Positions 8,251 through 18,500 are shown, counted from the first letter of the stretch. The stretch is 43,716 nt of DNA from Prevotella illustrans (GCF_017426725.1 NZ_JAERMS010000023.1:1-43716), one strand, 5' to 3'. Translations and numbers: made by a program. Notes: a model not told the origin generated them from the letters alone.

Positions 8251-8733
8251 ATGACAGAAAAGACCAATCCAGCAGCCAACACCCCGTTGCAATCGACCCA
8301 CTCTCCCTATGGAAAGACCGGGACAGGTAAATACATTTTTGAAACCCGCATGGAGGTGCGCGATTACGAATGCGACATTGAGGGTATTGTGAACAACGCC
8401 AACTACCTACACTACACCGAACACACGCGCCATCGTTTCTTGCGACACGTGGGCCTTAGCTTCGCTCAGATGCACGAGAAAGGTGTCGATGCTGTGGTGG
8501 CCCGCATGAATCTGGCCTTCAAGATCCCACTGCGCTGCGACGACGAGTTTATTTCACGTCTGTCACTCAAGAAAGAAGGCGTGCGCTACATCTTCACACA
8601 CGATCTATTCCGTGCGAGCGATGAGAAACTATCATTCCACGCCACCGTCGAGCTCGTGTGTCTTGTCAACGGCCGCCTCGCCGTGAGCGAAGACTACGAC
8701 CGTGCTTTCGCGCCCTTCCTGCAAGCTGAATAA
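8251..8733 (+). CDS. 4HBT-family acyl-CoA thioesterase
   Basis: The 160-residue protein has the hot-dog fold signature of 4-hydroxybenzoyl-CoA-type thioesterases. The segment YECDIEGIVNNANYLHYTEHTRHRFL carries the expected catalytic Asp followed by the G-x-V-N-N and Y-x-x-Y-x-E motifs. Such enzymes hydrolyse acyl-CoA thioesters in the cytosol; the substrate cannot be told from sequence. The first 30 or so residues are not conserved, and a shorter start at the Met of MEVRDYECD is possible. The gene stands alone and converges on the 9-21 kb operon. Confidence 0.88.
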   Translation: MTEKTNPAANTPLQSTHSPYGKTGTGKYIFETRMEVRDYECDIEGIVNNANYLHYTEHTRHRFLRHVGLSFAQMHEKGVDAVVARMNLAFKIPLRCDDEFISRLSLKKEGVRYIFTHDLFRASDEKLSFHATVELVCLVNGRLAVSEDYDRAFAPFLQAE

Positions 8734-8803
8734 GCCCAAATAGGTCATTAAGGACTTATTGAAAAAATAGCAATTACAAATCAATCGGGCAATTACCAAA
8801 ATA

Positions 8804-8887
8804 TTACCGCTGCGTGGTAACACGATTACCACGTAGCGGTAAGACTATTACCACACGGCTGGTAATCACATTACCACGCAGCGGTAA
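8804..8887. repeat. phased array of four TTACC-N7-GGTAA palindromes
   Basis: Four 17-18 bp inverted repeats of the form TTACC-N7/8-GGTAA begin at 8804, 8826, 8848 and 8871, separated by 5-base spacers, so the period is 22-23 bp or about two helical turns. The internal seven bases differ (GCTGCGT, ACGTAGC, ACACGGCT, ACGCAGC), and the first is the reverse complement of the fourth. A half unit lies at 8791-8797. The array occupies the gap between two convergent genes. It could be a protein-binding array, a set of stacked hairpins ending transcription, or a repeat family; two more units occur at 30167-30205. Confidence 0.85.
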
Positions 8888-9030
8888 TTCCGTCAGAATT
8901 GTGGAAACACAGCCAAGTTTACAATGAATTATCAATCGTTCTTTGTAAAATTACATTTCTGATGAGCGATTTTGGATCAAGAATTTTGTGTAATCATGAT
9001 ACGCAAAATTCATGCTTAGGACTCGGGAAA

Positions 9031-10185
9031 TTATCTGAGTAACTTTTGAATCATCGGTTCTACATCCTCGAGTTTAGGCCCAACCATCTGTTGCGGTAAT
9101 CCCTTTGCGGGGATGATATACAAGGTTGGTAAGGCTTCTATGCCCAAATCTTTAGACAATTGCTGCTCCGTGACGTAATTGACTTTAAAGAATCGAATCT
9201 TTCCCTTATATTTTTCGGCCAATCGGGAGAGTAAAGGTGAAAGCCGTTTGCAAGGAACACACCATGTTGCCCAGAAGTCTATCACTGCGGGAACAGAGTC
9301 TTTATAGGCAAATTGATGATGGGTGGTATAGTCCCAGATATGATTCAAGAAGTAGGTTCGCCCTATTTCCTCCACCTTGCCATCCGTCATTATCGGTTGC
9401 TTTTCGACAGATGCGTCATAAGACGGCGCAGAAGAGTCGAAAGATTGGAAGTAAACGGCCGATTTAGTAAAGTCTATTGAAAGCAAGCCATGCCGCAACA
9501 GATCGCGCCCAAGATAAGAATGAGCGGGCTGATTCGTTCTGACCGACACGGTCTGAATTGACGTGTTAGCGATTCGGATTGTGCAAGAATCCCTCTTCCC
9601 GACACGTTGTAGGTCATCGGGCGTCAGACAAAGAAGCGAAGAAAAATCCAAGGAAATGGGCAAAGCATAATCCTTTCCATCAATAGAAACAGGTATCTTT
9701 ACCTCCTTTTCAGGTTCTGTCAGCAATCTAATCCGATTGCTCAATTTAATAAAACCGGGTCTGTAAGGGCTGGAAAAGGTTAGTTTGTGTTGCTTGGAAT
9801 CGATTGTCAAGATTACATTCCGCAGCATGTCAAGCCCCAATATTCCCACAACCTTACTCGTTCGGAAGGCCAATGGCCTCGTCGTATATGGAAAAATCCG
9901 TTCGTGGGCATACAGACTCTGCCCCAAGACAAGGGTGTGCGGAAGGGCGGGAGTAGCCTCTTTAGGAAGTGTTTCGTTAAACAAAGCCGTTTCTTTGGAC
10001 ACACTTAACACGAACAAAGCATCCCGACCATCCATTTGCAAAGTAACGGCTATGGAACCGTCACCCAACTGCTGATATTCATAAGTTTCCTGAAGAGAGT
10101 TGGCCGATTGGGCAAACACGCTCGAATGAGTCGACAACAAACCGACCAAAAGGAAAAGAATAAACTTGAAAACACGCATAATCAT
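9031..10185 (-). CDS. degenerate aspartyl-protease-like protein fused to a thioredoxin domain
   Basis: This 384-residue protein starts with a signal peptide (cleavage near VFA-Q, about residue 25). Residues 30-260 form two retropepsin-like lobes related to the next gene upstream, but the catalytic motifs are lost: the first DTG is SVS (residues 61-63) and the second is DFS (180-182). Residues about 285-384 are a thioredoxin domain with the redox motif WCVPC at 308-312 and a cis-Pro segment ALPTLY. It is exported and probably periplasmic or on the cell surface, acting as a disulfide oxidoreductase delivered by a protease-like binding module. It is the last gene of the SusCD operon, 4 bases after its neighbour. 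Confidence 0.82.
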   Translation of the reverse strand: MIMRVFKFILFLLVGLLSTHSSVFAQSANSLQETYEYQQLGDGSIAVTLQMDGRDALFVLSVSKETALFNETLPKEATPALPHTLVLGQSLYAHERIFPYTTRPLAFRTSKVVGILGLDMLRNVILTIDSKQHKLTFSSPYRPGFIKLSNRIRLLTEPEKEVKIPVSIDGKDYALPISLDFSSLLCLTPDDLQRVGKRDSCTIRIANTSIQTVSVRTNQPAHSYLGRDLLRHGLLSIDFTKSAVYFQSFDSSAPSYDASVEKQPIMTDGKVEEIGRTYFLNHIWDYTTHHQFAYKDSVPAVIDFWATWCVPCKRLSPLLSRLAEKYKGKIRFFKVNYVTEQQLSKDLGIEALPTLYIIPAKGLPQQMVGPKLEDVEPMIQKLLR

Positions 10186-10189
10186 TTGT

Positions 10190-11350
10190 TTAACGCCGAT
10201 GAACAGGAATATCGAACTTCCGATTCCCTCGCTTCATCGTAATGGTGGTTTCTGACGAAATAAGCCTGTCGAAGATGTCAGAAATCGTTGTTTCACTCAA
10301 CAGAAGGCGAGTAATATCTTTCCCATTGACGGCAACAACCTCATCACCGATGTTTAATCGGTCAGTCAGAGGTTCCCAAACCGCGGTTATTTCAAACCTT
10401 CCGTGGGCAGGAAGAATACTCACATCCCAGATGGGAGCAGCCTTCGCGAGATCCGCGGAAGCCTCTTCGTAGGGCTGAAAATAAAACCGTCCACGAGGAT
10501 AATCAATCGTTACGACACCGTATTTCAGCAATTCCGCGCCGAGTATTGTTGGTACATTGGGGGCGACAAGGCACGTAGCATTCTGAAAAGACTTGCCACC
10601 CAGCGCGAATTCGCCCATCTTAACCTGCTTCAAAGGCTTGGCTTCACCCAGCCCTTCAAGGCCTGCGCCCAACGTTCCTCTACCCTTCCGAACGACCGTT
10701 GCGGCCTGGGTCTGCGCCAAAAAAAGGTAATCCTTTTCGCTCATCGTAAGCAATTCGGGCACTCCTGTGTCGAACATGACCTGCACGGACGCGCCTGAAA
10801 ACGACAAAGGAAAGTTCACATGCCACGTCTCCGAATAAGCTAACGGAATGCCATCGCTTAGCTTCAGTCCCTTCGGACGATAAGGATAATAGAGGCGCAA
10901 CTCACTTTTCGCCCCGTCCAAAGCCATGACAACATCCTTGAAGGCGTCACCGCCGAGGATTCCGACTACACCCAGTTCCCGAAATCCCTTGATATCGGGT
11001 AGCGCAATCGTAGTAAGCGACAGTTTCAGATTACTTCCAATCTTCACCTCGGGCAACCTTCCCATCGAATACATATTGGCCTTGCCGTTCATGTCGGCCG
11101 TCACCTTGCTGGCTCCGGTCAGCTGTCCTCCCATCGCCTTTGCCTCCTCCCAAATGGTAGCGGTCTGCCCTCCGGTGTCCAAGATGTATCTGTATACCAC
11201 CTGATTGACCGTGACAGGAACGATGATGCGTCCATATTTCATTTCATACCGTATCGTGTCGGCATACCGTTTGATCGAAAGATCTTGCGCAACAAGCCTC
11301 AACGCCAACAGCAGCAAGACGACGGAAAGAATATAATTGCGGCCTTTCAT
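10190..11350 (-). CDS. two-lobed aspartyl protease-like protein with C-terminal PDZ domain
   Basis: The start at 11350 gives 386 residues with a signal peptide (cleavage near VAQ, residue 22); the ATG overlaps the upstream stop as ATGA (11347-11350), so translation is coupled. Two retropepsin-like lobes follow, each with an intact motif: YILDTGG with Asp58 and VMFDTGV with Asp194. They could form one active site, as in pepsin-like enzymes. Residues about 325-385 resemble a PDZ domain (the IGDEVVAVNGKDI motif). It is exported. It is the only protease-like protein in this operon that keeps its catalytic residues, so it may be the one that actually cleaves substrate. Its specificity is unknown. 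Confidence 0.85.
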   Translation of the reverse strand: MKGRNYILSVVLLLLALRLVAQDLSIKRYADTIRYEMKYGRIIVPVTVNQVVYRYILDTGGQTATIWEEAKAMGGQLTGASKVTADMNGKANMYSMGRLPEVKIGSNLKLSLTTIALPDIKGFRELGVVGILGGDAFKDVVMALDGAKSELRLYYPYRPKGLKLSDGIPLAYSETWHVNFPLSFSGASVQVMFDTGVPELLTMSEKDYLFLAQTQAATVVRKGRGTLGAGLEGLGEAKPLKQVKMGEFALGGKSFQNATCLVAPNVPTILGAELLKYGVVTIDYPRGRFYFQPYEEASADLAKAAPIWDVSILPAHGRFEITAVWEPLTDRLNIGDEVVAVNGKDITRLLLSETTISDIFDRLISSETTITMKRGNRKFDIPVHRR

Positions 11351-13074
11351 TTTTTCGATTGCTCGCGTTTGATGGCTTCCTTTACGGCATTTGCCACATT
11401 GACAATGCCTCCCGAAAGGCATAGATCAGAATATAGGAACAGGTCTTGAACCTTACGGTCGTTCACCACCATCGTCTTTTCAACCTCCATATCGTTCGGT
11501 TTCGTTGCGGTCTCGTTGAGCAATCGGTGCACATCACCAGCCTTCAGCGAGGGGAAGTAGGCTCTTATCAAGGCTGCAGAGCCTGCCAACGACGCTGCGG
11601 CCATGCCCGTTCCGGTAGCCAATCCGTAGGTGTTTGCCACGCCGGCCGTATAGATTTCCTTCCCCGGAGCATGGATATCCAGTTCTTTCCGACCGAAGTT
11701 CGCACTCAGCGAAGGTTTGCCTTCCTTGTCGCTCGGAGCCACAATCATCAGGTTGCCGAGTTCATGTCCGGGAATCATGAAGCGATTCGGATAATACAAT
11801 GTGTGTCCCAAGTCCTGTGAACTCTCTGTAACTGGCGCAATCACAAGTACGTCCTTCTGCTCCGCATAGCGCAAAGCGTCTGCTATCCAACTACGTTCTG
11901 AGACAGGAAACAACGTGTTTTGAGAAGGCAGAACGATAACTTTCGCCCCATGATCGACCGCGTATCGCATGGCCAAAGCCACGTCTTTGAGATACGGATC
12001 GCCGGCGGTCGCAACGCGCAAAGGCATGATAAGCGCTTCGTTACAAATGCCGTCGCCACCGATTCGGTTATCTCTCACACCGGCAATGATACTCGCCTCC
12101 ATGGTTCCGATGTTGGCATCTTCCGTCAATAGCTGCCCATTCCCGTAACGGGTGTCGCGAATATCATTCGGTTTATCACCCACAATTTCCTTTCGGTTGT
12201 CGTCACCATGCTTCTGAAGATACGCTTCATACGCCTGCTGAGCCTGACGGATAGGTGTTCCTTGCATTTCTACCTCATATATCTTTTTCCATGATTCCGT
12301 CTTGGCAATAGGAAAACTATAGCCCAATATCATGAAAGACATATCCGCCAACGAATCCTTTGGCGCGTTCTTATCATAGAGTGTCTCGAACTCTTTTAGC
12401 GTTATCTCTTGACCGGGAAAGCGCTGGCGGAGTTTCGCGTCAAAGATCTTGGTATAGTGGCGCACGACTTTGGCTGCCAGAATACCTGCGTATCGTGAGG
12501 CGAGTGGCGACTCATACACAATCGTATCACGATAATATCGGTATTCTTTCATATTCCGTGGCGCATCTACCTGCACCATCTCGTCGCCGTCGAACTTATA
12601 AAACCGCTTGCCATCAGACACATAGTCGGCATATTTCTCACGCAATCTGAAATACTCCCGGTCACCTTGATTCAGGGTAAAGTTCATCGAACGATTTGTG
12701 CCCGCCTTGTCCTTACCTCCCAAGAAGTTCCAACCGACAATGTCGTCTACCAGTCCATTACCGTCGTCATCGCGCCCATTGGGTTTCTCTCTTTGGTTTT
12801 TCCAGACCTTACCTTTCAAATCCTCGTGGCTCACATCCAGACCGGAGCCTATCAAGGCTACGACGACGCGCCGGGCTTTACGCCCTTTCAGCAATTGATA
12901 GGCCTCGTTCGCCCCCACTCCATAGACCTTATCAGCCGTAGGATGCAGGTTATACCAGTCAAGATCACTTTGTTTATATTCCTGTGCCTTCATCGTTTGC
13001 GCCATCGAAGGCGCAAACAATAAAAGCATTATCGATAGGATTGCGTTATTTACGTTCATGTGTTTCATTTTCAT
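11347..13074 (-). CDS. subtilisin-like (S8) protein lacking all catalytic residues
   Basis: This 575-residue secreted protein has a signal peptide and the Bacteroidetes-type S8 fold, seen in HEDLKGKVW, DDDGNGLVDDIVGWNFLGG and the C-terminal segment GMAAASLAGSAALIRAYFP. The catalytic Asp position is Gly76 (ALIGSGLD where active enzymes have DSG). The His position is Met325 (IGTMEASIIAG for the usual GTHVAGIIA). The Ser is Gly490 (GTGMAA for GTSMAA). The oxyanion Asn appears to be Thr416 (APVTESS for AAGN). Because the flanking sequence is well conserved, this is a pseudo-enzyme and not a decayed gene. It probably binds peptides or regulates. It is coupled to the aspartyl-protease-like gene by a four-base overlap. 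Confidence 0.88.
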   Translation of the reverse strand: MKMKHMNVNNAILSIMLLLFAPSMAQTMKAQEYKQSDLDWYNLHPTADKVYGVGANEAYQLLKGRKARRVVVALIGSGLDVSHEDLKGKVWKNQREKPNGRDDDGNGLVDDIVGWNFLGGKDKAGTNRSMNFTLNQGDREYFRLREKYADYVSDGKRFYKFDGDEMVQVDAPRNMKEYRYYRDTIVYESPLASRYAGILAAKVVRHYTKIFDAKLRQRFPGQEITLKEFETLYDKNAPKDSLADMSFMILGYSFPIAKTESWKKIYEVEMQGTPIRQAQQAYEAYLQKHGDDNRKEIVGDKPNDIRDTRYGNGQLLTEDANIGTMEASIIAGVRDNRIGGDGICNEALIMPLRVATAGDPYLKDVALAMRYAVDHGAKVIVLPSQNTLFPVSERSWIADALRYAEQKDVLVIAPVTESSQDLGHTLYYPNRFMIPGHELGNLMIVAPSDKEGKPSLSANFGRKELDIHAPGKEIYTAGVANTYGLATGTGMAAASLAGSAALIRAYFPSLKAGDVHRLLNETATKPNDMEVEKTMVVNDRKVQDLFLYSDLCLSGGIVNVANAVKEAIKREQSKK

Positions 13075-13137
13075 CCTGCTCCTCTAATCGAAGCATCCTT
13101 TATGTTTATTCTTGATTCCGAAGTCATTTGTCAGCAC

Positions 13138-14025
13138 TTAATCGCTCATATTACCGATACGCTGCAAGTCTACATTGAATTGTTCTTTGAAATACCTAAT
13201 GACAATATCATACTTCCGTCTTACCAATTCATGACTCAGGACTCCATCCGAAGCCTCAAGTTTGGCCAGCGGAGTAGACACAATAGTTTTCAAATAGTCG
13301 AACCAATCCTCACGCTCGCTGCTCTTATGAGCGCTATTTAAGAATCCTTCTGCCAATGAACCCTCAATATTAGAACCGTAAGCAGATACCGCGGTAAAAG
13401 CTTGAGGAATACTTTCGCGCGCCGTTCCCTTGTTTACATCGGGATAGATACGTCGTAATAAGAGCGTACACATATCCTGTCTGAATTGGTCTTTCTGTTC
13501 TTTGGTCATCTGCGGAAGCTCGCTGCTTCCCCAATTCACCGCAAAATACTCGTAGCCTTCAAAGGCATTGATACGCTTGTAGTCCTCTTCTGTGGGTACT
13601 TCGGTATATCCACCTTCCAGATAAAAGAGCTTTCCGCAAAGCAGAATGCGCAAGGGCAAATGCTTTTTCAGGAACTCGGTCGGGAATAAATCTAAGAATT
13701 GCGTCTTCAATAAAGACACTTGTTCCCCCACCTGTGCCTCTTCCGGCAATGCGTAAAGATAGCCCTCATCCTGCATTCTGTTCTTGCTCCACAGGAAACT
13801 TTGTGTAGATCCCCATGCAAAATCAGTATCGCTAAATTTATAAAGCAACAAGGAACCTGTCTTATCATACACCTCCCGAATTGTTTTATCATAAGGATGA
13901 TTACCTTGAGGCAGGGTGTGCGGGCCTACGATTTCTTCAGAACCATTGGTTGGTTTGACCGGATCTTCATTTCCACAAGCGGCCAATGTCAACGCCAAAA
14001 CTATATATAATATACTCTGTTTCAT
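13138..14025 (-). CDS. SusCD-associated lipoprotein, metallohydrolase-like without HExxH
   Basis: The 295-residue protein has a lipobox AAC with Cys17. The N-terminal YDKTGSLLLYKFSDTDF and the C-terminal WFDYLKTIVSTPL...KYDIVIRYFKEQFNVDL segments resemble the substrate-import-associated zinc metallohydrolase lipoproteins encoded next to SusC/SusD pairs. In that family an HExxH zinc motif lies in the middle. Here the corresponding stretch appears to be FRQDMCTLLLRRIYPD (about 181-196) and no HExxH occurs anywhere; the only HE is HELVR at 265. I infer a surface lipoprotein that has lost metal-dependent catalysis. The family call rests on recalled pattern and position, so it is moderate. Confidence 0.68.
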   Translation of the reverse strand: MKQSILYIVLALTLAACGNEDPVKPTNGSEEIVGPHTLPQGNHPYDKTIREVYDKTGSLLLYKFSDTDFAWGSTQSFLWSKNRMQDEGYLYALPEEAQVGEQVSLLKTQFLDLFPTEFLKKHLPLRILLCGKLFYLEGGYTEVPTEEDYKRINAFEGYEYFAVNWGSSELPQMTKEQKDQFRQDMCTLLLRRIYPDVNKGTARESIPQAFTAVSAYGSNIEGSLAEGFLNSAHKSSEREDWFDYLKTIVSTPLAKLEASDGVLSHELVRRKYDIVIRYFKEQFNVDLQRIGNMSD

Positions 14026-14038
14026 ATCTTCGTCATTC

Positions 14039-15550
14039 TTATTTATCTAATTCCGGATTCCGTTCTCTCACTTCGCGAGGGATGGGCAGCACATATTTGC
14101 TACTGTTCTTTTCCAAGCGAACAGTCTGTACCTGCCCTTTTACAATAGAGAAAGTATGCTGGAGCGCGGGCATTCCCAATCGCCGCAAATCAAACCAGCG
14201 ATGATCTTCAAAACTAAACTCAAGTCTTCGTTCATCCAAGCAGGCTTTCAACAGTTCCTCTCCATCCATTATATCCAGCTTTACATACGGATCAGTGAAG
14301 CGTGCCTCACGCAATGTATTGAGATCATTCAATGCCAACCTACGCATTTCTTCATCTTTGGTGAGCAAATACTTACGGGCATAAACCTCTGCTCTGTTCA
14401 GATAAGCTTCCGCCACACGCATTCCTTTGGTAGGATTCTGGATAACATTATCACTTTTACGGCCTACCAACAGATGCTTTTCAGGGAAAAAACCATTCAT
14501 AACAAGGTAAGCATTGTAGTAAGCCTCACGCCGAATGTCGTTGGAAGCATACTTGTTTTCCAGTTCCTTGCTCACGGTGAAGGCCGGTAGCTTACCCGGA
14601 TCGATATAAAAGTTTACTCCCATGAAATACGCCGAATACTCGCCGTTGACCGAATAGCCCCAGATCAATTCCGGACTACCACTGTTATACACGCCACCTT
14701 TTGACATATCATACATTACGATGCCCTGCCAGTCGTCATACGAATAGAACTGACGAAGCTTCAAAAGCGTGGGCTTACGTTCTATAACGGAAGAACTGTA
14801 TTTGATAACCTCGTCCCATTTGCCCTCATAAAGATATACCCGAGCCAACAACATGTCGACAAACAACGGCGATACGGTGTACACGTTATGAGCCACCGGG
14901 CCATTCTTGGCAAAGAGGTTACGTGCTTCAAGAAGATCTTTTACGATTTGTTCGTACACTTCAGCCACGCTACTGCGCTTCGGAAACTCATCTTTCACCG
15001 TAGACTTCAAAACAAGTGGCACGCCGGGAGCCGCGTTGGCCTCCGTATTCTCCGTGTTGTAAGGTGGCGCATACGCGTTGACAAGCATGAAATAGTAGAA
15101 AGAGCGCAGACTCAAAGCCTCGGCCTTGATACGTTCTTTTGCCTGTTCGGAACCCGTGACCAAAGGTAACTGATCAATGACAACATTGCATCCATTGATC
15201 CAATGATAGAGATTTTGCCATGAATTATACCATGGCACATTGTTTTTCTGCAGCTGTTCAAACATGTCTTCAGCCCAAGTAAAAACCGGTCCACCACCAA
15301 GAAGCATCGTTTCCTGACCTGTGGCGTCGGAATAATTGCTTTCTACATTATCCGTTAACAACTCAAGATAAGGAAAGATGGGTGTACGAGAAGCATAACC
15401 CTCACCTAATAGTAGTTCTTCCAAATCGGTTGTAGTACTTGGTCTTACCTCGTCTTGACTGCTTTCCATAAGAAAATCGCTACAAGCCGTCAATAACAAG
15501 GCTATCGATAACGCACCTAAGAATATGATATTTTTCATTGAAGCCATCAT
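14039..15550 (-). CDS. SusD/RagB-family surface lipoprotein
   Basis: The 503-residue lipoprotein (lipobox LLTAC, Cys23) caps the SusC barrel at the outer membrane and binds the nutrient. SusD hallmarks are the helical TPR-like N-terminal half, LRSFYYFMLVNAYAPPYN at about residue 148, and the C-terminal RAEVYARK and CLDERRLEFSFEDHRWFDLRR segments. The start is 5 bases after the SusC stop; a second Met five codons in (15538) is also possible. The substrate cannot be read from sequence, but the protease-like neighbours and absence of glycoside hydrolases argue for peptides or proteins over glycans. Confidence 0.95.
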   Translation of the reverse strand: MMASMKNIIFLGALSIALLLTACSDFLMESSQDEVRPSTTTDLEELLLGEGYASRTPIFPYLELLTDNVESNYSDATGQETMLLGGGPVFTWAEDMFEQLQKNNVPWYNSWQNLYHWINGCNVVIDQLPLVTGSEQAKERIKAEALSLRSFYYFMLVNAYAPPYNTENTEANAAPGVPLVLKSTVKDEFPKRSSVAEVYEQIVKDLLEARNLFAKNGPVAHNVYTVSPLFVDMLLARVYLYEGKWDEVIKYSSSVIERKPTLLKLRQFYSYDDWQGIVMYDMSKGGVYNSGSPELIWGYSVNGEYSAYFMGVNFYIDPGKLPAFTVSKELENKYASNDIRREAYYNAYLVMNGFFPEKHLLVGRKSDNVIQNPTKGMRVAEAYLNRAEVYARKYLLTKDEEMRRLALNDLNTLREARFTDPYVKLDIMDGEELLKACLDERRLEFSFEDHRWFDLRRLGMPALQHTFSIVKGQVQTVRLEKNSSKYVLPIPREVRERNPELDK

Positions 15551-15555
15551 TAAAA

Positions 15556-18500
15556 TTACAAACTAAAATTCAAAGTAAGACTATAACTTGGCGTAATCGG
15601 CTGAGAGCCAGTAGCTACTTCGGGGTCTACGCCGTTATAATCTTTGCTTACTATGATAAACGGATTACTAATAGCACCGCTGACAGAGAGGTTTTTCAAC
15701 ATCATCTTGCTTGCGACTTTCGCGGGTACTGTATAGGACAAAGAGATGTTATTACACCGTAAGAAAGAGGCATTTACTACCCGTGCCGTAGAATAATTGT
15801 ACATTCGGTGACGATACTCCGTTGATCCATCAGGCAAATTCACCAGCGGTATGTTTCGATAAGGGATGGTAGGAATCTGGGTATGCGCCTCATCACCGGG
15901 CTTTTGCCAACGCCGCACCATGTCTTTAGACAAATTGGAATAGGCCGAAGGTGTGCTGTTATTCAAATAATCTTCGTCAAACAAATCTGTAAGGAAGCGC
16001 TTTCCACCGAGCGCAATACTGAAAGATGTAGACAAAGTCAATGTCTTCCAACGCAACACGGTCGACATACCACCCGAGAAATCAGGCTCTGTTGTTCCGG
16101 CATAGGCCATATAGGTTGTAGCATCGAACGGATTAGCACCTTCCTCTTTGGTTGGAATCTTAAACAAAGGATACCCTCCTTGCGAGTCAAGTCCCGTAAA
16201 ATTCCATGCCCAAAAGGCTCCTACCGGATAACCTTTCTTATGAACAGAGCCTCCCGCTGCGGCTCTCCAATTCTGATTTTCGGCGATAGTGGATCGTATT
16301 TCGTTGAAATTCTTTGCCGTGTTAAGCGAAAAACTCCACACCCAATCCTTGGTTCTCACAGGCGTTACGCTTGCCGTCAACTCGAAACCTCGGTTGGTCA
16401 TGCTGCCACCGTTGATTGGCATGAACAAAACTCCATACTCATAAGGCACGGCTTTAGAAACAATCATGTCCGAAGTATGCTTCGAATAATATTCCGCACT
16501 GAAGGCAATACGGTTTTTCAATACACCGAAATCAATACCAAGGTTGATACTTTTCGTCTTTTCCCAGCGCAGATTATCATAAGGTAATGACTTTATCTTC
16601 AAGATATAACGGCCTGTTCGGATATCAATAAAATCACGACCACGACCCAACTGCGCTATCAGGTCGGGGCCGCAGTTCTCTACGACATTGCCCTGCCAAC
16701 CGTATGAGCCACGCACATTGAAGTCGCTGATCCACGACAGGTGCTTAATCCATGGTTCATTGATGATGTTCCAACGGGCACCGACAGACCATACGGGCAG
16801 GAAACGGTTGCGTTCGTCCTGTCCGAAACGGTTGGACGCGTCCGAACGGACACTGGCCGATAATATGTAACGTTCGTCATAGCTATACATTCCTGTGGCA
16901 AACAGGCCGACAGTATTGATTTTACGGTCGATAACGGAGTTGGAGAAGTTGTCGTATAGTTCATTGGCTATCAAATTGGAACTATTCAACGGGTCTACAA
17001 CTTGACGCGGTGGCAACATAATCGATTTACCCCGCTGACGAAAATAACCATAAACGGTCGTATTATATCCGTCGTATTTATTGCTGCGCATTTCGCCTCC
17101 GGCCATGAAACTCAGTCGATGTACATCGTTTAAAATCTTATTATAAGATAAGGTAGCACGCAAAGTATAGTTCTTGTTGCGGCTTTCCGTTGTGTTCAAC
17201 TCACCTCCATGAGGCAAACGAGACTTCTTATATTCCAGGTCTCCAGGCCCATAAAGCCCGAACTCATAGCCTCGCAGATTGGTAATAAAAAAGCTCCGCT
17301 CATCGGCATACGACTCTCCGACCACGTTGGAGGTATTGTATCCGAGCAAACCTTCAAAGCGTAAGCCTTCAGCGATCATCCATCTTAGGTTGGCAGAGAG
17401 TGCCATTGTGTTCGTCGTATTGGTATTTCCTGTGTTATTAAGTTCATTGATGATATTATACATTCTGCGGTTGGCATCCTGTGTTTTAGCATAATAAAAC
17501 AAGGAACCATCTTCATTGTATGCCGGAATAGCACGGTTTATCGTTCGGGCATAGTAGTAAGGATCTACGCGGAAGAAACCATGGGTCTCATGAGAAGCCG
17601 CATTTAAGCGCACACCTAAACTCACCTTACTACTGATTTTGGTATCAATGCTTACCGAAGCACTATAATTTTTCGAATCGTTACCTTTGGATATACCATT
17701 AGTAAACGAACCATTAAGTGATGCATAGTAATTCATATTGCCCGATCCTCCACTGAGACTTACACCATGATGATGGCTCATCGAATTGCGAAACAACTCT
17801 TTAAACCAATCTGTATTGTTGGAACGTGCCTGTCTTACCCCATCCACAAATTGCTGATAGGTAATCTCTTTACGCAAATATTGCCCTAAAAGTCCTTCAT
17901 ATCCGATTCGTTCGAGGGGACGATTGGCCTCACTGATAAGTCCTCTTCGATAAATTTCACTTGAAACATCGATACGTTCCGAGGAATTCATCAGGTTCAT
18001 CCGGCTGTAGTGTATACGCGGGGTGACGGATATACCACCGCTGTAATTCACCGAAATACGTCCGCTCTTACCTTGCTTGGTTGTAATAACAATGACACCA
18101 TTGGCCGCTTTCACGCCATACATCACTGTCGCTGCGGCATCTTTCAACACGGAAATCGTCTGAATATCGTTCGGACTTAACCACGAGATAGAATTACCTA
18201 CGAAATTCTTAATCATGTCGAAATTGTCCTGATTGATATTGCCCAAAGCATCGAGGTCACGCGTTTTAAACGGCAGCGGGTCTTCTTGAATGATACCATC
18301 GACCACCCACACCGGTTCCTGATTACCCAACAGAGTAGACGTTCCACGCACGCGTACCTTTGGAGTGGCACCTACCAATCCGCTGGTATTCAATACACTC
18401 GTACCCGACAGTTTTCCCTGCAACATCTGTTCAATGCTCTTTTGTCCGTCATAGAAAAGATCTTCTATCTGTACTGTGTTGGCCGAACCGATCATTTCGT

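Noticed and set aside
8791..8890. Possible small CRISPR array
   Set aside because: The repeated units are palindromes of 17 bp with only 5-base spacers, there are no cas genes, and the variable bases are inside the units.
11351..11422. Longer start for the aspartyl protease-like gene at 11422
   Set aside because: The extra residues lie within the upstream subtilase gene and precede the signal peptide; the ATG at 11350 gives a proper signal peptide and an ATGA overlap.
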